9,226 nucleotides of DNA, taken from Rhodothermaceae bacterium (GTDB lineage: Bacteria > Bacteroidota > Rhodothermia > Rhodothermales > JAHEMB01). How positions within the stretch are numbered: the stretch's first letter is position 1; each line of letters opens with the position of its first letter. Both the position numbers and the translations under genes were made by a program. The stretch spans positions 1-9,226 of the forward strand of contig JAHEMB010000024.1 of assembly GCA_024643915.1 (NCBI GenBank), read 5' to 3'. Shown piece by piece: positions 1 to 5,584 of the stretch. The notes below the pieces were generated by a model that did no database searches, was not told where the DNA came from, and saw nothing but the letters and a program-made list of their open reading frames with translations.

Positions 1-1
1 G

Positions 2-142
2 TTCGTCCACACGCTCAACGGCAGCGGCTTAGCGCTCCCCCGTATCGTGGCTGCCCTCCTGGAGAACGGCCAGCAGGCGGACGGCAACGTCCTGATCCCT
101 GAAGCGTTGCGATCCTATACCTGTTTCGATCACATCGGGTAA
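2..142 (+). CDS. serS: Seryl-tRNA synthetase, C-terminal 46 residues (partial, cut by window edge)
   Basis: Frame 2 is open from the window edge to a TAA at 140-142. It encodes the extreme C-terminus of a class II aminoacyl-tRNA synthetase that charges tRNA-Ser in the cytoplasm. The visible piece starts FVHTLNGSGLA, which is the SerRS motif 3 region: the arginine-containing, ATP-binding end of the catalytic domain, where His-Thr-Leu-Asn-Gly-Ser is near-invariant. It continues with a LLENGQQADG segment and an IPEALRSYT segment, and ends CFDHIG. All are in the order expected of bacterial SerRS. The piece is short, but the match is continuous to the natural C-terminus. The ALPR variant after the motif and the YTxFDxI-type tail remind me of Bacteroidota-type SerRS; this is recollection, not a computed match. 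pbpC begins 13 bases later on the same strand, so the two could be cotranscribed. Confidence 0.95.
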   Translation, partial: FVHTLNGSGLALPRIVAALLENGQQADGNVLIPEALRSYTCFDHIG

Positions 143-155
143 TCTCCCGCCCAAA

Positions 156-2561
156 ATGTGCGCCCTACTTGCCACGCCCTTCGTCAGACGCTGGCTGCTT
201 GCCTCGGTTGGGGCGTTGGGCCTGTTGCTGGCTTCCATTGTGTGGCCTCTCTCGCCTGAAGGATTGGAAAACGGCGCCGTCGTTAGCCTGCGCATTACGG
301 ATCGACACGGCGCCCTCTTACGCGAGGTGCGGCCCGATGGGCAGGGCTTGCCGGTTGCGCTGGCGGAGATTCATCCCACCGTGGTGCAGACACTTCTCGC
401 CACTGAAGACCGCTTCTTCTACCGGCATCCGGGCATCAACCCGGCAGCTCTCATCCGTGCGGCGTGGGACAACCTGCGGAGCGGCGAAGTCGTCAGCGGC
501 GGCTCCACGCTTACGATGCAGGCAGCGCGGGCGCTTCTGGGCAACCCGCCGCGCACGCTCTGGAGCAAGCTCCGCGAGGCGCACCTGGCCCTTCGGCTGG
601 AGGCGCATCTCGCAAAGAACGACATCTTGCTGCTCTGGCTCAACCGCGTTTCGTTTGGCAACCGGGCGCACGGCATTGAGGCGGCGGCCCGGCTGTATTT
701 CGGCAAGACGGCGCGGGATCTAACGACGGCGGAGGCCGCTTACCTTATCGGCCTGCCTCAGAGCCCAAGCCGGTACAATCCGTTTCGGCACCCCGAGCGC
801 GCCCGCGCCCGGCAGCATCGTGTATTGAAAGCGATGGCAAGGGCGGACCTCGTCACCCAGGAAGAACGCGACCACCTCGCTGCCCTGCCACTCGCCCTGA
901 GAGATCCGCAGCAGGCGTTCCACGCGCCCCACTTCACCAACTGGCTCCTTGAGGGCCTGCCCGCCGGAGAACAGCTTCCCTCGGAAATAAGAACCACGCT
1001 CGATCTGTCTCTGCAAGAGACTGTGGAGCATCTGGCCCGCGGCCATCTCCGGCTGCTCGAAGATGAGCACGTGACCAACCTGGCAGCAATAGTGCTAGAT
1101 AATGCGACGGGCGAGATCCTCGCCTATCTCGGCAGCACCGATTTCTGGGAGGAGCGCGCGGGCGGTCAGAATGACGGGGTGCGCATGCTGCGGCAGCCCG
1201 GCAGCACCCTCAAGCCATTCACCTATGCCCTCGCCCTCGCCTCGCGCCGCTACACCCCGGCCACCCTCCTCGCTGATATTGACCTCCAGGTGCGTGAAGC
1301 GGGCGGCGCTTTCTCGCCCGAGAACTACGACCGCCGCCAGCACGGCCCTGTCCCCCTGCGGCGAGCCCTCGCGTCCAGCTACAACATCCCCGCCGTGCGC
1401 CTGGCGAGGGAGATTGGCCCGGCGGCCCTGCTTAAAACGCTGCGCCAGGCGGGCTTCACCTCTCTCAAGCAATCACCCGACCATTACGGCGTCGGCCTCA
1501 CCCTGGGCAACGGCGAAGTGCAGCTCCTCGAACTCACCCGCGCCTACGCCGCCCTCGCCCGGGGCGGCACCTTCCCCACCCTCACCGCCACGTTGCCTCA
1601 TCAAGAACACCGACGACCGACAACCGACAACCAGCAATCCGTTTTCGACGCACATACGACTTACCTCATCACCCACATCCTGAGCGATCCTGAGGCGCGG
1701 GCGCCGGCCTTTGGGCGGGGCGGCCCACTCGAGTTGCCGTTCCCTGCCGGCACCAAAACCGGCACCTCGAAAGACTACCGCGATAACTGGGCGGTGGGCT
1801 ACACGCCGCGCCATACCGTGGCCGTTTGGGCGGGCAACTTCGACGGCTCGCCGATGCGATGGGTGAGTGGCGTGTCGGGCGCCGGGCCACTCCTGAAGTC
1901 GATCCTCCTCACCCTCGGCAGTGGGGGTGAGTTTAAGCGACCGGCAGGGCTGGAAGAGGCCATCGTTTGCCCCCACAGTGGCACCCTCCCCAGCGCCTTT
2001 TGCCCGGCGCGCAAGAAGGAAATTTTCCTTTCCGGCACCATGCCTACCGACATCTGCCGCGTGCACCAACAAGTGAACATCGACCGGCGCAACGGCCTCC
2101 TGGCCGACGCCTCGACCCCAGCGAACGAGGTTGAAGCAAGGCTTTTCACCGTCTACCCCGCCGCGTTCCACCCCTGGATGCGGGAGAACGACCTGCCGCT
2201 GCCGCCCCGGTTCAGCCAGGCTACGCTGGCGCAGCAGCGGAGCGCACAGGGCGATTCCCTCGTCTACACCGACCAGCTCCGCGTCCTCTACCCCGAATCG
2301 GGCACGGCGTATCAACTTGATCCCGTACTTCGGCCAGATTTCCAGCGGCTGCACCTGCGCGGCGCCACCGACGAACGTTATTTCGACGTACACTGGCGCA
2401 TTGACGGCGAGCGTCTTGAAGGCGATTACCGCCTCGCCGCGTGGGCGCTTCGCCCCGGCACCCATCACATCGAGCTGCACGCCCTCGATGCCGAAGGGCG
2501 GCGCCTGCGAAGCCGCCCGGTCACGATCCAGGTCGGCACGGTGAAGGCTCAGGGTGGTTGA
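156..2561 (+). CDS. pbpC: Penicillin-binding protein 1C (bifunctional glycosyltransferase/transpeptidase)
   Basis: This 801-residue class A PBP polymerises lipid II into glycan strands and carries a penicillin-binding transpeptidase domain, acting on the outer face of the cytoplasmic membrane. Residues 13-30 are a signal-anchor helix after two Arg. The GT51 domain spans about 45-250: the catalytic Glu is E84 in EDRFFYRH, followed by GGSTLTMQAAR (115-125) and HGIEAAARLYFGK (172-184). The transpeptidase domain spans about 275-590: nucleophile S350 in STLK (350-353), SYN (408-410) and KTGT (534-537). A linker with C605 (CPHSG), C616 (FCP) and C634-x-x-H637 precedes a C-terminal beta-rich domain of about 700-795. 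That Cys linker plus tail are what separate PBP1C from PBP1A/1B, and the length is close to the usual 770-800. ATG 156 is the first possible start, because the frame upstream has stops and no start codon, yet no Shine-Dalgarno is visible. The alpha-2-macroglobulin gene that often accompanies pbpC is not in the window. A 7-bp tandem repeat lies within the transpeptidase part. Confidence 0.96.
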   Translation: MCALLATPFVRRWLLASVGALGLLLASIVWPLSPEGLENGAVVSLRITDRHGALLREVRPDGQGLPVALAEIHPTVVQTLLATEDRFFYRHPGINPAALIRAAWDNLRSGEVVSGGSTLTMQAARALLGNPPRTLWSKLREAHLALRLEAHLAKNDILLLWLNRVSFGNRAHGIEAAARLYFGKTARDLTTAEAAYLIGLPQSPSRYNPFRHPERARARQHRVLKAMARADLVTQEERDHLAALPLALRDPQQAFHAPHFTNWLLEGLPAGEQLPSEIRTTLDLSLQETVEHLARGHLRLLEDEHVTNLAAIVLDNATGEILAYLGSTDFWEERAGGQNDGVRMLRQPGSTLKPFTYALALASRRYTPATLLADIDLQVREAGGAFSPENYDRRQHGPVPLRRALASSYNIPAVRLAREIGPAALLKTLRQAGFTSLKQSPDHYGVGLTLGNGEVQLLELTRAYAALARGGTFPTLTATLPHQEHRRPTTDNQQSVFDAHTTYLITHILSDPEARAPAFGRGGPLELPFPAGTKTGTSKDYRDNWAVGYTPRHTVAVWAGNFDGSPMRWVSGVSGAGPLLKSILLTLGSGGEFKRPAGLEEAIVCPHSGTLPSAFCPARKKEIFLSGTMPTDICRVHQQVNIDRRNGLLADASTPANEVEARLFTVYPAAFHPWMRENDLPLPPRFSQATLAQQRSAQGDSLVYTDQLRVLYPESGTAYQLDPVLRPDFQRLHLRGATDERYFDVHWRIDGERLEGDYRLAAWALRPGTHHIELHALDAEGRRLRSRPVTIQVGTVKAQGG
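1610..1637 (+). repeat. Degenerate heptanucleotide tandem repeat inside pbpC (4 units)
   Basis: There are four consecutive 7-mers: CCGACGA, CCGACAA, CCGACAA, CCAGCAA. Two are identical and the outer two differ by one or two bases. Seven is not a multiple of three, so the units are read in successive frames and give the non-repetitive, hydrophilic stretch HRRPTTDNQQ (residues 485-494). This stretch lies between the S/Y/N motif and the KTG motif of the transpeptidase, in what should be a surface loop. It may be a small repeat-derived insertion. Its length and composition resemble the heptameric short tandem repeats known from some bacterial genomes. Chance cannot be excluded from one copy. Confidence 0.6.
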
Positions 2562-2572
2562 GGTCACCGCGC

Positions 2573-3703
2573 TCACATGCCAGCAATCACGTTCTCCAGC
2601 ACCGCATAGACCCGGCACAGGCTCTCCAGGCTCACCCACTCGTCGATGGCATGCGCGCCGTGCCCGCTTGGGCCATACAAAACTGTCGGGATCCCTGCCG
2701 CGCCCAGCAAAGCCGAATCGGCCCAGAAAGCTACGCCGACTGTAGCCGCCTCAGGTGCTGCCTGTTGCAGCAGGCGCACCGGCAGGCTCCCGTCATCGAC
2801 CTCGTGGGGTTGGCGCGTGAAGACGATGCGCCCCTCGGCCCTATGGCGGCCCGGCGCCCCGCGCACCGCTTCGAGGACGCGCTCTAGTTCGGATTCCAGC
2901 ACGAACTCGCCTTCGCCGGGCAAGGTGCGTCGCTCCCACGACAAGCGAGCCTCGGCAGGATAGACGCTCCAGGCACTCCCGCCCGCAACGTGCGACGCGT
3001 GCAGCGAGCCGTGTCCCAGCCTCGGATGGGGCGGCGAATTCGCAAGACCAATTTCCAAGGCCGCCAGCGCCTGTAGCCCTGCTCCCAGCGGCAGCACGGC
3101 ATCGATACCCTCGTCCGCCCTGCTGCCATGCGCCGCCCGTCCTGCAACGTCGATCTCGAACCAGGCGAACCCTTTGTGCGCCAAGCCGATCTGTTCCTCG
3201 GTCGGCTCCAGCACGAAAGCGGCGGTGGGGAGGTGCGGCAACGTCGGCAGCCATTCCCGCACTAGGTGCTCCGTGCCGAGGCTCCGGTCTTCCTCGTCCG
3301 CTACAAATGTCAGCAGCAAGTCGCCCGGCGGCGGGGCAACAGCGAAACGCTCGGCGAGGGCCAGCATGAGGGCGGCGCTGCCTTTCATATCGTAGGCGCC
3401 GCGCCCGTAGAGCTGGTCGTCCTCGCGCCGCAACGTGAAAGGCTGGTCCATGTCTTCGACGCCCACCGTGTCGAGATGCGCGTTGAGCAACAGGGGCGGC
3501 GTCTCTCCGCGCCCCGGCACCCGCGCCACCACGTTGGGGCGCCCTGGCGCCACCTCCTGCACCTCAGGCGTTAGCCCGAAGCCGCCGAGGAGGTGTGCCA
3601 CCAGCGCCACCACCTCCACCTCGCCGGGCCCGCCCGCCAGCGTCGGGTTGATGGAGTTGCAGGCGACGAGGGCTGAGAGAAGATTTTCAAGCCGTTTTTC
3701 CAT
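2573..3703 (-). CDS. M20-family metallopeptidase / deacylase (ArgE/DapE/ACY1/CPG2 group)
   Basis: This 376-residue cytoplasmic dinuclear zinc amidohydrolase probably cleaves an N-acyl amino acid or peptide bond. Its substrate cannot be read from the sequence. Metal-site motifs are all present: H76 and D78 in NAHLDTVG, bridging D105 in GRGAYDMKG, D136-E137-E138 (general base E137, metal ligand E138), E166 in LEPTEE, and H351 in HGAHAIDEW. The dimerisation (lid) domain spans about 178-290 and contains the conserved AAHGSRADEGIDAV segment with H192. Full length and the motif order fit the family. ATG 3703 is the first start codon after an in-frame stop at 3767-3769 (TGA on this strand). It is preceded by a strong Shine-Dalgarno only 2-3 bases away. 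It follows the DUF4159 gene by 91 bp and converges on pbpC with an 11-bp gap. It has no signal peptide, so it does not share a compartment with the exported proteins encoded upstream. I would not call it argE or dapE because no arginine or lysine biosynthesis genes are nearby. Confidence 0.93.
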   Translation of the reverse strand: MEKRLENLLSALVACNSINPTLAGGPGEVEVVALVAHLLGGFGLTPEVQEVAPGRPNVVARVPGRGETPPLLLNAHLDTVGVEDMDQPFTLRREDDQLYGRGAYDMKGSAALMLALAERFAVAPPPGDLLLTFVADEEDRSLGTEHLVREWLPTLPHLPTAAFVLEPTEEQIGLAHKGFAWFEIDVAGRAAHGSRADEGIDAVLPLGAGLQALAALEIGLANSPPHPRLGHGSLHASHVAGGSAWSVYPAEARLSWERRTLPGEGEFVLESELERVLEAVRGAPGRHRAEGRIVFTRQPHEVDDGSLPVRLLQQAAPEAATVGVAFWADSALLGAAGIPTVLYGPSGHGAHAIDEWVSLESLCRVYAVLENVIAGM

Positions 3704-3705
3704 GT

Positions 3706-3713
3706 ACCTCCCT
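3706..3713 (-). promoter_or_regulatory. Strong Shine-Dalgarno of the M20 gene, unusually close to ATG
   Basis: On the minus strand AGGGAGGT is followed by only AC and then ATG. The match to the 16S anti-SD is near perfect, but the spacing (about 3 bases after GGAGG) is shorter than the usual 5-9. No alternative start codon exists in frame between the upstream stop and this ATG, so the start is not in doubt. Confidence 0.7.
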
Positions 3714-3773
3714 TTGAAGCAATCCGCTTTCGACTGGCGTAGGCTCCAGCGATGCGTGCAGCACCCTCATGGA

Positions 3774-3794
3774 TCACGTTTCACGAGTCAAGCA
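3774..3794. repeat. Degenerate heptamer repeat in the DUF4159-M20 spacer
   Basis: Three adjacent 7-mers on the + strand, TCACGTT, TCACGAG and TCAAGCA, run directly into the TCA that is the minus-strand stop codon of the DUF4159 gene (a fourth unit would be TCAGTGC). Only the first three bases are shared by all units; the first two units share TCACG. The rest of this 91-bp spacer (3704-3794) holds the M20 ribosome-binding site. I see no hairpin terminator or convincing promoter in it. Confidence 0.4.
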
Positions 3795-4589
3795 TCAGTG
3801 CGTCATCGCGTACATGATAAAGTTGATCGCCATCTGAAAACTCACTGTCGAGGCGCCTTCGAAATTGCGATTGGGCCATTCACAGCCGTCGCCGATGTCC
3901 TGGTTGTAACAGATGATGCACATCATCCGGCCCGTGTCGTCAAAAAAGGCAAAGTAGCGGTCGTCGTACTTCCCAAAGCCTTCGTAGTCCTTGGTGGAGG
4001 CGGCCTCGATGGGGTCGATGTCGTAGTAGATCTGCCAGATGGGATGGGTCGATTCGACTTCGACAGGCTCTAGATCAGGGAAGACCTGCTTGAGGTTGTG
4101 GTAGAAGTTGTTCCACTGCGGGCCGAAGTCGCCGTAGTCGTGGAAATCGTCTATGATCATGAACCCGCCGCGCGCGAAGTATTTCCTCAGGTTCTCCACC
4201 TCCTCGTCGTTGGTCAGCCAGTACCCGGGCTCACAGAGGTAGAGAACAGGGTATTCGAAGATGCGCGCGTCGTTCAGCGTCAGGACGAGCGGTGGGCCGC
4301 CGAGGGGCAGCTTAGTGGTGCGGCGGATGGCCTCGTAGAGATTCTGCTCGGCGGTGGGATAATCGTAGGCCCATGTGGCGCTACGGTTGAAGGGCACCAC
4401 ATCATACTTGATACGAACGAACTGGAAACCGGCATCAACGAAAGGACGAGTGCTGCGTGTTTGGCCAGTGCGTCCTTCAGCTCTTCGACGCGTCATTTCG
4501 TCGGCTTCTCGCTTCGTCGGCTCATAAACATACCCCGGAGACAGCAGGAGCACGAGGAGTAGCGATATGACCGGCCCGCGCGCCCTCAC
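3795..4589 (-). CDS. Exported DUF4159-domain protein
   Basis: The product has 264 residues. Residues 1-20 form a signal peptide (Arg-containing start, then a leucine-rich core), so the protein should be periplasmic or membrane-attached. An Arg-rich charged linker follows (about 26-50). The DUF4159 domain covers about 53-262, recognised by FQFVRIKYD (55-63), the EYPVLYLCEPG strand (112-122), LTNDEEVENLRKY (125-137) and RGGFMIIDDFHDYG (140-153). The last is a Rossmann-like GG(F)xxxDD turn. The molecular function of DUF4159 is not established. The domain commonly occurs beside VWA-domain membrane proteins and MoxR/DUF58 genes, as here. The start is GTG 4589, overlapping the upstream gene's stop by 4 bases (GTGA). 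A later Met (residue 32) would lose the signal peptide, and no Shine-Dalgarno sits at normal distance, so translation is probably coupled. Four Cys (C119, C224, C227, C236) include a CxxC, unlike its nearly Cys-free neighbours. Confidence 0.85.
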   Translation of the reverse strand: MRARGPVISLLLVLLLSPGYVYEPTKREADEMTRRRAEGRTGQTRSTRPFVDAGFQFVRIKYDVVPFNRSATWAYDYPTAEQNLYEAIRRTTKLPLGGPPLVLTLNDARIFEYPVLYLCEPGYWLTNDEEVENLRKYFARGGFMIIDDFHDYGDFGPQWNNFYHNLKQVFPDLEPVEVESTHPIWQIYYDIDPIEAASTKDYEGFGKYDDRYFAFFDDTGRMMCIICYNQDIGDGCEWPNRNFEGASTVSFQMAINFIMYAMTH

Positions 4590-5575
4590 CTTTCCATCGC
4601 GTCGTTGAGACGGGCAAGGCGGACGAAAAGCGTTTCGAGCTGGGCGTAGTAAGCATCCTCGTCTAGCCCGCCTTTTCGACGCTTCAAATCGGCAACGGTC
4701 CGTTCGATTTCCTCTTTCTCACGCAGCATTTCGCGAAGCGCCGCGTTGTTGACGCCGCCGGCGTCAGCAAGCGCCGTGGCACGTCGGCCCAGATAGGTGA
4801 CGCCCGCCAGACTGCCTTCGCCGGCCTCGGCGAGTTCCTCCACGCGAAAGCCCTGACCGTCGCCCGTGTCCTCCAGCAAGGCCTGCTCGGTGGCGAGTTG
4901 CCCGGCGTCGCTAAAATACTGGGCGGTTTTCTCTGAAGCATAGGTGAACAGCTCCTGAACCGACCAGTCGCCATTCTTGTCCAGATCGGCGGCGGGACTG
5001 GAGAGCGCCTCGACGAGGAATTGGGGAAAGAGTGTCCGGTTGCGCTGCGTGCCGCGCCGTGTAGCCGTTACGACGACGCGATCCGGCCCACTCAGGGCTT
5101 CAACGAACGGCGCGCTGGCCGAGGCGGTGTTGACGAAAACGACGCGCCCGGCCTGCACCGATGCCACGAGCCGGGCATAATCGGCATCGCTGAGGTCACG
5201 GCGGGGGATGTTTAGGTAAGCACGCTCCCCGTCATAGCTACCGTGGCCGAAGAGGAAAACGTAGAACTGGTCAGCAGCCGTAGCTTTCTGACCGAACCGG
5301 CGAAAAGCTGCCTCAATGGCTTCGGACGTGGCAACGCCATCAACGAACGCCTCGCCTTCGAGCTGCGGCTCCGCCAGCACACGCACCTCATCGAATCCGA
5401 AGCGCTGTTCGAGCGCCTGCCGTGTCTCAAAAAGGTAGCCTCGAAACGCCTCAACGTACGCGGCCTCGCCCCCCAAGCCGCCAATGAGGAGGGCGTAGCG
5501 ATTGCCTTCCTGCGCGGCGGCCGGCAAGGTCCACGCGATCAAGCACAGGGAGATCCAGTTCGCTGCATTTCTCAT
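4586..5575 (-). CDS. Exported caspase/legumain-like (C13/C14-fold) protein lacking the catalytic Cys
   Basis: The product has 329 residues. Residues 1-22 are a signal peptide (hydrophobic core about 7-17, AAAQ cleavage region). The caspase-like fold covers about 25-245: NRYALLIGG (25-33) is strand 1; FYVFLFGHGSYDG (104-116) carries the catalytic-type H111-G112; RVVFVNTASASAPF (144-157) is the strand that normally ends in the nucleophilic Cys; RVVVTATRRG (166-175) follows. The Cys position is Ser/Ala, and the only Cys in the protein is C11 in the signal peptide. D197-x-D199-x-N201-G-D203-x-S205-x-x-E208 matches an EF-hand calcium loop, and EDTGDGQG (235-242) is a second acidic turn. Residues about 277-328 form a charged, probably coiled-coil tail. 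The frame stays open to 5839, but I start at ATG 5575. It gives the signal peptide, lies just after the upstream stop, and has AAGGG four bases before it. It is probably a non-peptidase binding or scaffold protein. Distant family placement is by motif only. Confidence 0.8.
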   Translation of the reverse strand: MRNAANWISLCLIAWTLPAAAQEGNRYALLIGGLGGEAAYVEAFRGYLFETRQALEQRFGFDEVRVLAEPQLEGEAFVDGVATSEAIEAAFRRFGQKATAADQFYVFLFGHGSYDGERAYLNIPRRDLSDADYARLVASVQAGRVVFVNTASASAPFVEALSGPDRVVVTATRRGTQRNRTLFPQFLVEALSSPAADLDKNGDWSVQELFTYASEKTAQYFSDAGQLATEQALLEDTGDGQGFRVEELAEAGEGSLAGVTYLGRRATALADAGGVNNAALREMLREKEEIERTVADLKRRKGGLDEDAYYAQLETLFVRLARLNDAMER

Positions 5576-5579
5576 GTTG

Positions 5580-5584
5580 CCCTT
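5580..5584 (-). promoter_or_regulatory. Shine-Dalgarno deciding the start of the caspase-like gene
   Basis: AAGGG on the minus strand overlaps the TAA stop of the VWA gene and sits four bases before ATG 5575. It supports starting here rather than at the far upstream in-frame ATG, which would place 88 low-quality residues over the VWA gene. Confidence 0.6.

Noticed and set aside
2553..2572. Possible bidirectional terminator between pbpC and the M20 gene
   Set aside because: Only a 4-bp GGTG/CACC pairing can be drawn and there is no T-run, so this is not a supportable terminator.
1473..2639. Long antisense open frame (388 codons) on the minus strand over pbpC and its 3' end
   Set aside because: It lies opposite a well-supported pbpC, has low-complexity Gly/Ala/Arg-rich translation with no recognisable motif, and runs into the M20 gene. 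It is the usual GC-rich shadow frame.
2573..3703. Calling the M20 gene argE, dapE or lysK
   Set aside because: The zinc motifs are shared by the whole family, the substrate-specific residues are not known to me for this sequence, and no pathway genes are nearby.
3764..3791. Possible promoter for the M20 gene: TTGACT on the minus strand (3786-3791)
   Set aside because: At 17 bases downstream the sequence is GAGGGT, with no -10-like hexamer and no Bacteroidota-type TAnnTTTG. The TTGACT also overlaps the heptamer-like array.
3435..4073. Plus-strand open frame of 212 codons across the M20 5' end, the spacer and the DUF4159 3' end
   Set aside because: It is antisense to two good genes, has no motif, and its translation is explained by the complementary codons of those genes.
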